Shown one piece after another: positions 33,854 through 42,837 of a stretch of 52,449 nt of DNA; within the stretch, counting starts at the first letter, position 1, and every line of letters begins with the position of its first letter. A program made the position numbers and the translations under genes. The DNA comes from JBAIYU01 sp036763085. GTDB lineage: Bacteria > Bacillota > Negativicutes > DSM-1736 > Dendrosporobacteraceae. The notes beneath the pieces were generated by a model. The model searched no databases. It saw only the letters and a list, made by a program, of their open reading frames with translations, and was not told the origin of the DNA. The stretch lies in the NCBI RefSeq assembly GCF_036763085.1, contig NZ_JBAIYU010000025.1, forward strand, positions 1-52,449, written 5' to 3'.

Positions 33854-36046
33854 TTGGTTTGGGATAAAAAGTTTACTAGACGATCATTTCTAAAAGCCGT
33901 GACCGTTGCAGGTTCTGCCGTAGCTGCTAGTGAATTATTCAGCTTTGATAACTGGTTACAAGCCGCTGAGTCAGCACCTACTGTGACTAAAATAAGCTTA
34001 TGTGGCTCGTGTTCTAATGAATGTGGTATGGTTGTCCATTTGAAGAACAGCAGAGTCTGGAAGGTAGAAGGACATCCTGATCATCCTTACTCAAAAGGCA
34101 AACTATGTGCTCGCGGCCATTCCAGCATTGCTTGGCCGTATAGTCCAGATAGGCTGACTAAACCCTTAAAAAGAGTAGGCGAAGGCAAATATGAGCCTAT
34201 TAGTTGGGAGCAGGCCTACTCAGAAATAGGTGACCAACTAAAGAATATTGCGGCAGCCGCCGGTCCTGGCAGTATCTTTTTTGCTCATAATCCCCGTCCA
34301 ACTAACAGCTTTTATGGGCCAAGATTGATGCATGCATTAGGCTCTCCTAACGTAATGACTCACGGTACATCTTGCCGCTCAGGAAGGGATGTAGGATACG
34401 CTTACACAATGGGAGATGTTCCAAGTGCAGATATCTCTGGTGCTAAATATATTGTATTTTTAGGCCGTAACTACGCCGAAGGTATTCGTCCTTCTTCATT
34501 GGCTTCGCTAACTTCATCTGCTGATAAAAAGGCGAAAATTGTAATTGTTGATCCTAGGCTTAATAATACCATGCCTTTAGCTAGTGAATGGGTGCCGATA
34601 CGCCCTGGAACCGACTTAGCACTTTTACTAGCCATTAGTAATGTTTTGATTAGCGAAAATCTTTATGATGCTGATTTCGTAGCAAAAAACACTGTAGGTT
34701 TTGAAGAACTTAAAAAAGGCGTAGAGTTTAATACTCCCGAATGGGCCGAAGAAATCACCGGTATTTCGTCAGCAACTATTAAACGTATTGCACGCGAGTT
34801 AGCTGCGGCCAAGCCTAAAGCATTACTGGAACCGTCGTGGAAAGGCGCTTATGGATGCAGTTATCAAAATAGCAGTCAGACTGCGCGAGCTGCTGCATGT
34901 GTTAATGGTCTGCTAGGTAACCTTGGCAAACCAGGCGGCTTGTTTTTTGGCGTCAACGTAAAATTTGGCTCCTTGAATAAAAATATATTTCCTGAACCGC
35001 CGAAATCAAAAATTGAACGAGCTGATGGTTCCGGAGTAAAAGGGAAGTTCCCACTATCGCTGCCAAAAGACGGTATTCCTCAGTTAATGGCTCAAAAAGC
35101 TGCCGAAGGAACTGTTAAGGCTGGTATTGTTTATAGGCATAATATGGTAAGAAATTATCCAGATCCTCAGTTCATGGCAGATGGCCTTAAAAAACTTGAA
35201 TTATTAGTTGTAGTTGATATCCAAATGTCAGAAATGGCTGAAATCGCCCATTATATATTACCTGAGACAAGTTTTCTTGAAAGGGATGAAGTAGTTGGTT
35301 CGTACGCTGGCAAAAAGCCGTGCGTAATGGTACGCTCTAAAGTTATTGATGTTTTACACTCAGAAACACGCCCTTTCCATGAAATTATTACTAATATTGC
35401 CCATAAGTCTGGGGTCGGCAAGTATTTTAACTTTACCCTAGATGAACTAAATACAGCTATGTTGGAACCATTAGGTATAAAATGGTCAGATTTTAAGAAC
35501 AAAGGTATTGTTATGGCAAAAGAAGAGTGGAAAGAAGGTTTCCCTGCTTTAAAAACTGCCTCAAAGAAAGTGGAGTTTTACTCTCAAGCTTTTGTTGATG
35601 CCGGTTTTCCTGGTATTCCCGTCTGGGAATCACCGCTGGCAGTGCCGGCAAAAGGCGAGTTTTATTTAATCCATGGCAAGCAAGCACATATATCTCATAC
35701 TTCTACTGCAAACAATCCTTATTTACTTCAAATTGCAAAAGATTATAATTTAGAACGTTTATGGATTAATACATCGAAAGCGGCCGAGCTTGGTATAAAA
35801 GATGGCGATAACGTAACAGTTGAATCTGATTTAGCACAGCGATCCATTAAAGTCAAAGTTACTGAACGTATACATCCTGACGCTGTGTTTTTACCTATGG
35901 GTTACGGAAGCTTTGCTAAAGGATTAAAGACTGCAGCAAACTTTGGCGTAAGCATGAATGACTTTGCTCCATTCCGCTTAGAGCCTATTTCTGGACACTG
36001 TATGATGGCAGAGGCTGTTGTCCGAGTACGTAAGGGGGTTAAATAA
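33854..36046 (+). CDS. Molybdopterin oxidoreductase catalytic subunit, PhsA/PsrA-like
   Basis: Exported molybdoenzyme of about 730 aa. The N-terminus has a Tat signal (FTRRSFLKAVTVAGSAVAA). A 4Fe-4S site follows: CGSCSNEC, then KLCARG. HGTSCRSGRD provides a cysteine in the position of the Mo ligand, as in thiosulfate, polysulfide and arsenate reductases. Length and the three downstream genes fit the PhsABC/PsrABC type. TTG 33854 is 8 bases after GGAG and is preferred to GTG 33845. Electron acceptor (thiosulfate, polysulfide, tetrathionate or arsenate) cannot be decided from sequence. Confidence 0.85.
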   Translation: MVWDKKFTRRSFLKAVTVAGSAVAASELFSFDNWLQAAESAPTVTKISLCGSCSNECGMVVHLKNSRVWKVEGHPDHPYSKGKLCARGHSSIAWPYSPDRLTKPLKRVGEGKYEPISWEQAYSEIGDQLKNIAAAAGPGSIFFAHNPRPTNSFYGPRLMHALGSPNVMTHGTSCRSGRDVGYAYTMGDVPSADISGAKYIVFLGRNYAEGIRPSSLASLTSSADKKAKIVIVDPRLNNTMPLASEWVPIRPGTDLALLLAISNVLISENLYDADFVAKNTVGFEELKKGVEFNTPEWAEEITGISSATIKRIARELAAAKPKALLEPSWKGAYGCSYQNSSQTARAAACVNGLLGNLGKPGGLFFGVNVKFGSLNKNIFPEPPKSKIERADGSGVKGKFPLSLPKDGIPQLMAQKAAEGTVKAGIVYRHNMVRNYPDPQFMADGLKKLELLVVVDIQMSEMAEIAHYILPETSFLERDEVVGSYAGKKPCVMVRSKVIDVLHSETRPFHEIITNIAHKSGVGKYFNFTLDELNTAMLEPLGIKWSDFKNKGIVMAKEEWKEGFPALKTASKKVEFYSQAFVDAGFPGIPVWESPLAVPAKGEFYLIHGKQAHISHTSTANNPYLLQIAKDYNLERLWINTSKAAELGIKDGDNVTVESDLAQRSIKVKVTERIHPDAVFLPMGYGSFAKGLKTAANFGVSMNDFAPFRLEPISGHCMMAEAVVRVRKGVK

Positions 36047-36585
36047 TGCCGCGCTACGGAATGCTTATTGATACTAATAAATGTGTTGGCTGTTTTGCTT
36101 GCAGGGTTGCCTGTCAAATGCAAAATAGTCTTACACCTGAGAATAGTTTCATTAGATATGAAGAAAAAGAAACTGGTAAATATCCAAATGTAAAATGGAA
36201 GGTGTACCCTATTCAATGCCATCATTGTGAAACTGCTCCTTGCGCACCTGTATGTCCCACTAAAGCTAGGCAGATTAGACCAGATGGTGTTGTAGTTGTT
36301 AATTCTAAAAAATGCATTGGCTGTAAATATTGTGTTGCCGTTTGCCCTTATCAGGCTAATACAGTAAACAGTAAAACAGGCGAAGTTGATAAGTGCCGAT
36401 TTTGCATAGAAATAGTAGAGCAGGGTGGGACTCCGGCTTGTGTATCCACCTGCCTTACTCACGCTCGAATTTTTGGTGATTTAGATGATCCTAACAGTAA
36501 AATTGCCAAAGCTATTGCAGCTAAGAAACCAAAGGCCTTAGCTGCAAATTTAGGTACAAAGCCCAAAATTTATTACGTAGAGTGA
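36046..36585 (+). CDS. Four-cluster 4Fe-4S ferredoxin-type subunit (PhsB/PsrB-like)
   Basis: A 179-aa electron-transfer subunit with sixteen cysteines for four 4Fe-4S clusters: CVGCFACRVAC, CHHCETAPCAPVC, CIGCKYCVAVC and CRFC followed by CVSTC. It has no signal peptide and probably crosses with the Tat-bearing catalytic partner. The ATG overlaps the stop of the catalytic gene by one base. It passes electrons between the membrane anchor and the molybdenum subunit. Confidence 0.93.
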   Translation: MPRYGMLIDTNKCVGCFACRVACQMQNSLTPENSFIRYEEKETGKYPNVKWKVYPIQCHHCETAPCAPVCPTKARQIRPDGVVVVNSKKCIGCKYCVAVCPYQANTVNSKTGEVDKCRFCIEIVEQGGTPACVSTCLTHARIFGDLDDPNSKIAKAIAAKKPKALAANLGTKPKIYYVE

Positions 36586-36594
36586 GGTGGCAAT

Positions 36595-37521
36595 ATGGTT
36601 TGGGGTACACTCGTTGCCATATACTTATTTATGGCTGGTATCGCTGCTGGTACTTACTTGCTCGGTACTATAATTGAAACATTTTGGTCTAATAGAGGCT
36701 TAGAAATGATACGGAAATATAGCCTTATTTTAAGCTTTCCGCTTGTGGCTATCAGTTCCATTTTTCTTGTAGTAGATGCAGAGGCTGGTCTGCATAATCC
36801 TTTGCGCCTTATTTATATACTGGCGAATTTTCCGAACTCAATGATGTCGGTGGGAACTTTAATAATTGCATCTTTTCAAATAATTACTTTATATGCTGCA
36901 TGGCGGGCGTTGTACTCAAAAAATCAGTCTGCCGTCATGCGCATTATCGGAAGCGTAATGGCGGTTGGACTTACAGTTTATACCGGCTTATTGCTGCAAG
37001 TATCTCAGGCTATCCCGTTCTGGCATAATGATATTTTGCCTATTTTATTTACAGTTTCCGGCATATCTACTGGCTTTGCAGCTGCGATAATAATAGGTGT
37101 TTACGCTGACAGACGACAGTTGGCAAACCTAATGCCAATCAAGAAGGTGCATATACTATGCTTACTTGCAGAAGGCTTACTTTTAATAGCGTTACTATCA
37201 AACGCTGGCAAAATTGATGGTGGCGCCCAATCAGTTGCAAAATTATTGACAGGTTCGCTGTCACCGCTTTTTTGGGGTGGCCTTGTAACAGTTGGTTTGG
37301 TATTGCCAATCATTATCGAAGCATATGAGCTTTTCAAAAATCACAACGTAATTGCTATAAACAATGGCTTGCACCCAGCAGATGAGACGGCAGCCACAAT
37401 TGACAGTGAACTTAATTCCGGATTTAGCCTGCTATTGGTTAGCGAAGGTGCAGTACTGCTCGGTGGTTTTATTTTACGATATTTGGTTTTAGCAGCCGCA
37501 ACATTTATCAGTTTAATTTAG
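36595..37521 (+). CDS. NrfD/PsrC-type membrane anchor
   Basis: A 308-aa hydrophobic protein with eight or nine membrane segments, starting WGTLVAIYLFMAGIAAGTYL, the usual opening of NrfD-family quinone-interacting subunits. It should exchange electrons with the menaquinone pool and pass them to the Fe-S subunit. GTGAGGTGG precedes the ATG. It lies 9 bases after the Fe-S gene and 9 bases before the chaperone gene. Confidence 0.9.
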   Translation: MVWGTLVAIYLFMAGIAAGTYLLGTIIETFWSNRGLEMIRKYSLILSFPLVAISSIFLVVDAEAGLHNPLRLIYILANFPNSMMSVGTLIIASFQIITLYAAWRALYSKNQSAVMRIIGSVMAVGLTVYTGLLLQVSQAIPFWHNDILPILFTVSGISTGFAAAIIIGVYADRRQLANLMPIKKVHILCLLAEGLLLIALLSNAGKIDGGAQSVAKLLTGSLSPLFWGGLVTVGLVLPIIIEAYELFKNHNVIAINNGLHPADETAATIDSELNSGFSLLLVSEGAVLLGGFILRYLVLAAATFISLI

Positions 37522-37530
37522 GAGAAATCT

Positions 37531-38157
37531 ATGAGTAAACTAAATCACCGTATAGGCTTGTACAATTTGTTCGCCGAGTTCTTCAAGGAACCAACTGCAG
37601 AGTTGCTAAATGAACTGCCAGATATAGTTGGTTTTTTGCAAGATTCTTTTGCCATACTTCATTACGACATTCCATATGAACGATACGCCCATTGGAAATT
37701 AAACTTTGCTGATTTTTCTGAACTGAAGCAATCATACACTGAAAGTTTTCAGTATCCCAATACTAATAGAATAGTGCCTGTTGAGTCCATATATCGCCAG
37801 TGGACTTACGATAAAGGGGCGGAAGTAGCTTTTGCAAAAGAAAAGGGCTACCTAATGAGTGATGCTGCACTTCACATGCAAGCACTATATACTGAATTTG
37901 GTATTGAAATACCCGATGAGTATGTCATTATGCCAGATCACATTTGTCTTGAACTGGAATTTGCAGCTTTATTGTTGGAACACAATGCTGAAGACAGCTA
38001 CGCAGTTTTTATTAGCGAGCATCTCACTTGGTTAAAAGAAATGTCAGAAGATGCACAAAAAAAGAGAATTCCAAAATTTTATCAAGAAGTAATAGCTGTT
38101 TTAAGTCAGTTTGTTGATTGCGAACTTAAGCAGCTTGAAAAACCTCAACAATATTAG
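37531..38157 (+). CDS. TorD/DmsD-family molybdoenzyme chaperone
   Basis: A 208-aa helical cytoplasmic protein of the TorD family, which binds Tat signals and helps cofactor loading of molybdoenzymes. The signature is MPDHICLELEFAALLLEHN (the E-PDH motif), with RIGLYNLFAEFFKEP at the N-terminus and VPVESIYRQW. TAGGAGA precedes the ATG. It is the last gene of the operon and its client is most likely the Tat-bearing subunit at 33854. Confidence 0.87.
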   Translation: MSKLNHRIGLYNLFAEFFKEPTAELLNELPDIVGFLQDSFAILHYDIPYERYAHWKLNFADFSELKQSYTESFQYPNTNRIVPVESIYRQWTYDKGAEVAFAKEKGYLMSDAALHMQALYTEFGIEIPDEYVIMPDHICLELEFAALLLEHNAEDSYAVFISEHLTWLKEMSEDAQKKRIPKFYQEVIAVLSQFVDCELKQLEKPQQY

Positions 38158-38172
38158 ACGAATAAGATTATA

Positions 38173-38221
38173 AAAAAACTACCCTTAGCCTAACGAAAGA
38201 GGTTAAGGGTAGTTTTTTTAT
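38173..38221. terminator. Bidirectional terminator between the molybdoenzyme operon and the coiled-coil gene
   Basis: AAAAAACTACCCTTA and CCT pair with AGG and TAAGGGTAGTTTTTT. A-tracts and T-tracts on both sides serve both converging genes. Confidence 0.9.
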
Positions 38222-38232
38222 TACAGCATAGA

Positions 38233-39138
38233 TTACTTTTTGAGTTTTTGAAGTTCGATTTCTAGAAGAGAAGACTTTTGTATTTCAGACTGTTCACTTA
38301 GTCTAAGTCTATTTACTTCTTGTTGAAGTAGTTCGATCTTTTCGGTAGCCGCTACAAGCTGGGGTTCTAGAATCTGCATACGTTCCTCTAGTCGATTGCG
38401 GGCAATAGTTTCGATAGTTAGTTTTTCACTAGTTAATTGATAGTTTTGTCTTTCTGATGCTAATTCTTCTTGTGCTCGATTAATTGCTAATAAGTTTGAC
38501 TCAACTTTAGACTGCAGTTCTTGATTTGCGGCCTCTAAAAGAGCTGCTTTATTTTTAGCATCTGCAACAACCTTCAAGGATACTTTTAAATCTGTTTCAG
38601 CTTTTTCCTTAAGTCCAAATGCTTCGTCGGCATGCTGCTGTATCCGACTAATCATACCCTCAATGCCTTTTTTGCGATCCATTTCACTATTCAATTCAGC
38701 CTTAAGTGACTTAGCTTCAGCTTGCGCTGTTACTAGGTCCTTTTTTGTTAAAGATAGTTCTCTTTCAAGTTCTGATATTCTCTCTGATATCTGCAATGCA
38801 TTATCTTCAGAATTCTGCGCACGCTGTTTGTAGTCCGCTATTGTCTTAAACTTATCTGATTCAATCACTTGCATAGCATATAATAGACTTTCGGTAGTTG
38901 TGATTATGTCAGTAACAGCTTTTTTAATAACCTGCATTTGTGGTGGTTCAGCATCTTGTTTATTCTCGCGGTAAATATTTAACATATCATTCATGAAGTC
39001 AGAAAATTTCTTTTGACCTGATGATTTTTGTGCTTCCTTAAGCATATGCATTAAGTTTTCATCTACTTTACCACCGTAGGTGAACCATTTTGATTTATCC
39101 TGACTAGAAGTTTCTAATATATTTTCAAATTCACTCAT
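38233..39138 (-). CDS. Coiled-coil protein with possible N-terminal DNA-binding segment
   Basis: A 301-aa protein. Residues 75-300 are almost unbroken coiled coil (QISERISELERELSLTKKDL and later LLQQEVNRLRLSEQS). The first 60 residues include KKFSDFMNDMLNIYREN, which resembles the helix part of a ribbon-helix-helix. This build is like plasmid KfrA-type proteins, though the KfrA N-domain is not recognised. TAGGAGCG precedes the ATG. Three TGTTAACA palindromes lie just upstream, suggesting self-regulation. A role in plasmid maintenance or segregation is inferred only. Confidence 0.65.
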   Translation of the reverse strand: MSEFENILETSSQDKSKWFTYGGKVDENLMHMLKEAQKSSGQKKFSDFMNDMLNIYRENKQDAEPPQMQVIKKAVTDIITTTESLLYAMQVIESDKFKTIADYKQRAQNSEDNALQISERISELERELSLTKKDLVTAQAEAKSLKAELNSEMDRKKGIEGMISRIQQHADEAFGLKEKAETDLKVSLKVVADAKNKAALLEAANQELQSKVESNLLAINRAQEELASERQNYQLTSEKLTIETIARNRLEERMQILEPQLVAATEKIELLQQEVNRLRLSEQSEIQKSSLLEIELQKLKK

Positions 39139-39179
39139 TTTATTCGCTCCTAATTACAACATTATCCCACCCTCAATAA

Positions 39180-39250
39180 TGTTAACATATTTTAGTGTAA
39201 ATTGAAAGATGTTAACATTATATAAATGGCTATGTTAACACATGTCAACA
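39180..39250. promoter_or_regulatory. TGTTAACA operator-like cluster
   Basis: TGTTAACA occurs at 39180-39187, 39210-39217 and 39233-39240, with TGTCAACA at 39243-39250. These 8-bp palindromes lie 40-110 bases upstream of the coiled-coil gene start on its own strand and are likely protein-binding sites. Confidence 0.55.
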
Positions 39251-39265
39251 TAGCCATTTATATAA
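39218..39265. repeat. 19-bp perfect inverted repeat
   Basis: TTATATAAATGGCTATGTT at 39218-39236 faces its exact reverse complement at 39247-39265 across a 10-base centre. It overlaps two of the TGTTAACA-type sites. It could be a large operator or a hairpin; no T-run favours a terminator. Confidence 0.7.
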
Positions 39266-39290
39266 CCAGGTCAATCTGATAGGCGATATT

Positions 39291-39323
39291 ACAATCTCAC
39301 ATAATGTTATTATGTGAGATTAC
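39291..39323. other. Recombinase core-site-like palindrome 1
   Basis: AATCTCACATAA (39293-39304) and TTATGTGAGATT (39310-39321) are perfect 12-bp arms around TGTTA. This arm-spacer-arm layout is what tyrosine recombinases bind. A second site with the same 16-base left part lies exactly 120 bases on. Confidence 0.55.
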
Positions 39324-39410
39324 ATGCATTTGTTATAAACCCAGTATCTATAAGGGCTTATAGCCACTTTTGAACAAGTGAGCGACTTGACAGATTAGCA
39401 AACTAAGGGT

Positions 39411-39437
39411 ACAATCTCACATAATGGTTGTTTGTGA
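39411..39437. other. Recombinase core-site-like palindrome 2
   Basis: ACAATCTCACATAATG (39411-39426) is identical to the left part of site 1, but the right arm is degenerate (TTTGTGAG). It lies just before the tyrosine recombinase gene and touches its ribosome-binding site (GTGAGGAG), so binding could also repress translation or transcription. Confidence 0.5.
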
Positions 39438-39449
39438 GGAGCAGTTTAT

Positions 39450-40037
39450 ATGAAGTTTGTAGAACCTTTTAGAAATAAAAAAGAGGTAGAGGCAGTTAGA
39501 CTATATCTTAGGGGTAAATCAATTAAACACGGGTTATGGTTTTGGATTGGTGTTAATTCCGCACTTCGTATCTCTGACTTATTAGCATTACGAGTGGGCA
39601 ATGTAACTAAAGAAGATGGCACTATTGTAAATAAAATTACACTAAAAGAACAAAAGACGGGGAAGACAAAAGAGTTCCCTATATCCGATAAGATACGTAA
39701 CGAGATTCAGACCGTTATTAAGCATTACGGACTTGAAAAAGAGGATGATCCATTGTTCCCAAGTCATAAAAAGGGAGAAAAGGGAACACTTAAACCTATC
39801 GGTCGTTCTTATGCTAATCAACTAATTACCGAGGCAGCAGCAATGTGCAATATTAGAGGGAACTATGGCAGTCATTCCATGCGAAAGAGTTTCGCGTATT
39901 TCGCTTGGCAGCAAGGAACCGATGTTTTATTGTTAATGGACTTACTCAATCATTCATCACCAAAAGATTTACGACGTTACATTGGTATTACCCAAGATCA
40001 ATTAAACGAAGTTTACCTAAGTGTAGATCTAGGATAA
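39450..40037 (+). CDS. Small tyrosine recombinase/integrase
   Basis: A 195-aa protein that is almost only the catalytic domain. Active-site residues: R in NSALRISDLLALR, the lysine region LKEQKTGKTKEFP, HSMRKSFAY (His-x-x-Arg), LNHSSPKDLRRYIG (second His) and the tyrosine in this last block. There is no long arm-binding domain. Such short enzymes are often plasmid multimer resolvases or DNA inversion enzymes. Two palindromic sites upstream fit that role. TGAGGAGC precedes the ATG. Confidence 0.85.
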   Translation: MKFVEPFRNKKEVEAVRLYLRGKSIKHGLWFWIGVNSALRISDLLALRVGNVTKEDGTIVNKITLKEQKTGKTKEFPISDKIRNEIQTVIKHYGLEKEDDPLFPSHKKGEKGTLKPIGRSYANQLITEAAAMCNIRGNYGSHSMRKSFAYFAWQQGTDVLLLMDLLNHSSPKDLRRYIGITQDQLNEVYLSVDLG

Positions 40038-40085
40038 AATTTAATTTAATTTCCTGGAAATAATTGTAATTACACAAAAAGAATA

Positions 40086-40124
40086 AACCCCAGTTCACTT
40101 ATCAAAGTAGAACTGGGGTTATTT
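40086..40124. terminator. Bidirectional terminator between the two recombinase genes
   Basis: AATAAACCCCAGTTC pairs with GAACTGGGGTTATT around a 13-base loop, with A/T tracts on both sides. It serves converging genes and overlaps the last codons of the serine recombinase. Confidence 0.8.
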
Positions 40125-41645
40125 TAGTTTTATTTGAACGTGTATTTCAGGTCGGCTACCTCGACCACGAGTGTCATCAACCCGTTCAACAATCACTTTG
40201 TCCAAAACGGCCTGTAACGCAACTCTTTTTTCATGTATTGTAAAACTATCTTTATTAAGATTCATTTTAATAGTATCTGCGATTTCTGTTGCGGATCGGG
40301 CAGGGGAGACCGCGTCTAATTCTGATTCGTAAGTGTTCTTCATTTGCGCAATATCAGCTAACTGCTTACGTATGTCTTTCAACTGAATTTCAGCTTCACT
40401 TTCACTCAACATCTTTTGCCTAAACCAACGCATTACAGTATCTCTTTGTTGCAGAATTTCTTTCTCAACTTTTATCATTTGGTCGATTACTGCCTTATGT
40501 TTATGAGTATCTTTTTTAGGAGAAATTGCTTGAATATATTCAGCAATCCGGTCAGGATTATGACATAATTCTAGTAGATACTCAAAAACATGCGCATCAA
40601 GTATCTTTGTGGGTACTTGTCTTGCTATACAAGGCTGCTGGCCTGAGTAAACATACGACGAACTTTTCTGACTTAAGCAAGCGTAATAACTAATAGCTTT
40701 ATTGCAACCCGAGTGAGAAATTACCATAGCCCGCCCACACTTAGCGCATACGACGTAGCCATTCAAAAGATAGTCTCGCTTCAAATTACGCTTAGCACGA
40801 TCTTTGTTTTCCTGAAGTTGTCTCTGAGCCGCTTGCCAGGTAAACTCATCAATAATTGCTGGAACTTTGATTGTAATCCACTCTGACTCCGGTCGTTGTG
40901 TCCGTTTTTTCTTATTTAACCCAATTTTTTCATAACGATATTTCATCGAATTTATAATACCTTTATAAATCGTATTAGTTATTATCCTATGTACGCTAGA
41001 AACAATCCAGCTTTTCTTAGCGCGCGGGGAAGGAATACCACGAGCATTGAGTTCCTTACATATTCTTGCTGTGCCCATTTTTTCTTTGACAATAAAATCA
41101 AATATCATTTTTATAATCTCAGCTTCCGCATCGTTAATTATATATGTACTTTTTTCTTTATCAAAATCATATCCAAATGGCTTAGCATTACTAATTACAA
41201 ATCCTTTGGACGCTTTACCACGTTTACCACGCATGGTACGTTCTTTAATTTTTTCTTTTTCATATTCCGCTACTATGCCTTGAAACTTGTACATTAGCTC
41301 GCCTTCGGATGTGGCTTCGAAATTTACTGATGCAAACCTTCGCAACGCTCCGGCTTTATTTATCTCTTCCGATATAATTAGAAGATGAATTGTCTTTCTA
41401 GCTAGTCGATCTGGCGCATAAGCAATCACCAAATCAAAATGCTTATTCATCAGTTTTTCTCTCATTGATGTCAGGGCAGGGCGATCAATGAATTCTCCTG
41501 AATATCCATCATCAATAAATTCTTCTATGCTAGTTGCACCTAACTCAAAAGCGCATTTACGACAAGCTTCTAACTGGGTATCAATAGAATATCCTTTTTC
41601 AGCCTGTTGGTCAGTAGATACACGCACGTATATTGCTGCATTCAT
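40119..41645 (-). CDS. Large serine recombinase
   Basis: A 508-aa site-specific integrase. The N-terminal resolvase domain has AIYVRVSTDQQAEKGYSI with nucleophile S10, YSGEFIDRPAL and YAPDRLARK. A recombinase domain follows (AKPFGYDFDKE, RGIPSPRAKKSWIVSSVHRI), then a zinc ribbon (VCAKCGRAM plus a later cysteine pair) and a long coiled coil. These enzymes move mobilisable elements and prophages without host factors. It is probably the integrase of the element that holds the mobilisation genes. Att sites are not identified. Confidence 0.92.
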   Translation of the reverse strand: MNAAIYVRVSTDQQAEKGYSIDTQLEACRKCAFELGATSIEEFIDDGYSGEFIDRPALTSMREKLMNKHFDLVIAYAPDRLARKTIHLLIISEEINKAGALRRFASVNFEATSEGELMYKFQGIVAEYEKEKIKERTMRGKRGKASKGFVISNAKPFGYDFDKEKSTYIINDAEAEIIKMIFDFIVKEKMGTARICKELNARGIPSPRAKKSWIVSSVHRIITNTIYKGIINSMKYRYEKIGLNKKKRTQRPESEWITIKVPAIIDEFTWQAAQRQLQENKDRAKRNLKRDYLLNGYVVCAKCGRAMVISHSGCNKAISYYACLSQKSSSYVYSGQQPCIARQVPTKILDAHVFEYLLELCHNPDRIAEYIQAISPKKDTHKHKAVIDQMIKVEKEILQQRDTVMRWFRQKMLSESEAEIQLKDIRKQLADIAQMKNTYESELDAVSPARSATEIADTIKMNLNKDSFTIHEKRVALQAVLDKVIVERVDDTRGRGSRPEIHVQIKLK

Positions 41646-41681
41646 ATAATTAACACTTCCTTAAATCTATTTCAATAATTA

Positions 41682-41933
41682 TTACTTAGCCTGAGCGAGC
41701 TGTGTTCGCTTTAAAAGCCCTTCGATTAGCGGTGTCATAAATTTCTTGCTATACGTAGCTTGCATTTCAGCTGTATGATTTACAAGAGTAATTCTAACTA
41801 CCGGAGTATAGTCTTGCTTAGCCTTATTTCCACTAGTCATCACACCATCACCTCGATTAATCGTATGCCGATGATGGTTGTCTAATTGTTCATTTTTTTT
41901 AGGAAAGTCTATTATATTTTTCATTATATTCAT
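41682..41933 (-). CDS. Small protein upstream of the serine recombinase, 83 aa
   Basis: No family recognised. A basic, polar protein: MNIMKNIIDFPKKNEQLDNH, then a histidine-rich stretch and a C-terminal part with VVRITLVNHTAEMQ and FMTPLIEGLLKR. GTGAGGAG lies about 11 bases before the ATG. It is transcribed with the serine recombinase (36-base gap), so it may be a recombination directionality or accessory factor; this rests on position alone. Confidence 0.55.
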   Translation of the reverse strand: MNIMKNIIDFPKKNEQLDNHHRHTINRGDGVMTSGNKAKQDYTPVVRITLVNHTAEMQATYSKKFMTPLIEGLLKRTQLAQAK

Positions 41934-41965
41934 ATCGAAACTTTCTCCTCACTTTATAAATAAGA

Positions 41966-41992
41966 AAAGAGCATAGGAAAATGCTCTCAATA
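41966..41992 (-). terminator. Minus-strand terminator
   Basis: Read on the - strand, GAGCAT-TTTCCT-ATGCTC is followed by TTTTCTTATTT. It would end transcripts coming from the relaxase. The rest of 41993-42339 is AT-rich with no gene that I can see. Confidence 0.6.
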
Positions 41993-42339
41993 ATAAATAC
42001 TCTGGAACGAAAAAAGACATAAATGTCTTAAAACACTTACGTCTCTAATTAAAGTTAATACTATTGTTTATTTGAATTATCATCTGATTGGCTCTATTAT
42101 TCACCTTCTTATTAATATTTTTATTAATTTGTTAGATATCTTGTATTTTTTTACTGAATGCTTCATTTATATAATATATATTTGAATTTGACGAAAATCA
42201 CCACATATACAGGTTGTAGTTATAACCGATTTTACTTCTCTTTAACTCAATAAAAGCGGGCCGCTGTACGTTTTTGTATTAAACATTTTGCGACACGCCT
42301 TTAAACTTCAAAGTTAAATATAGCATGCCCAAGTCTACG

Positions 42340-42831
42340 CTACACTGGCGCATCATAGACTTTTATCAGCGATACATTGTACTCATTTAAAACATTATTG
42401 ATTTGACGCTTTATTTCATCTAGTTTAGCCAGATTAAAATCCATTCGCTTTCCTGTTGTAAAGTCGATATTATTGCTTGCAAAATGGGTATGCAAATTAT
42501 CCGTATTAATATGAACTGCCATTAATACCTGATAGTTTCCATAAAAGTTAGCAATCAAATCACACACTCTTACAGAAAGCATTTTAAAATCTGACAAATT
42601 AATCGGGTCATTTTCCTCCAGACTCAAAACGATATGGAAACATGCTCTGCCGTTCTCTTGATGAAACACTTTTTTTACTAGTTCCATGTCTTCAGCAGGA
42701 TAAAACATACTTACATTACTCCCATAAATCAAATCACGACGTGTCGAGTTGGAGTTTGCCACATAATTACATATGGCATATAAATCATTTAAAGCATAAT
42801 GTTGCTGTGTTGTTATATTAAGAACTGTCAT
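42340..42831 (-). CDS. Small relaxase / mobilisation nuclease domain protein
   Basis: At 163 aa this is only the N-terminal nuclease domain of MobA/VirD2-like relaxases. The metal-binding three-histidine motif reads AVHINTDNLHTHFASNN (H107, H114, H116), with the usual following TGKRMDFN. LYAICNYVANSNSTRRDLIYGSN fits motif I, with Y18 or Y23 as the possible nicking tyrosine. Full relaxases have 300 aa or more. Its ribosome-binding site lies in the end of the preceding gene, so the two are coupled. It may act in trans with other conjugation machinery. Confidence 0.75.
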   Translation of the reverse strand: MTVLNITTQQHYALNDLYAICNYVANSNSTRRDLIYGSNVSMFYPAEDMELVKKVFHQENGRACFHIVLSLEENDPINLSDFKMLSVRVCDLIANFYGNYQVLMAVHINTDNLHTHFASNNIDFTTGKRMDFNLAKLDEIKRQINNVLNEYNVSLIKVYDAPV

Positions 42832-42837
42832 ACATAC

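Noticed and set aside
35902..36462. 186-aa minus-strand frame in the molybdoenzyme operon
   Set aside because: It runs antisense across two strongly supported genes and its composition is that of a reverse-frame shadow of a cysteine-rich ferredoxin gene.
39180..39265. CRISPR-like reading of the repeated TGTTAACA sites
   Set aside because: The units are only 8 bp, spacing is irregular and there are no spacers or cas genes; no CRISPR array is seen anywhere in the window.
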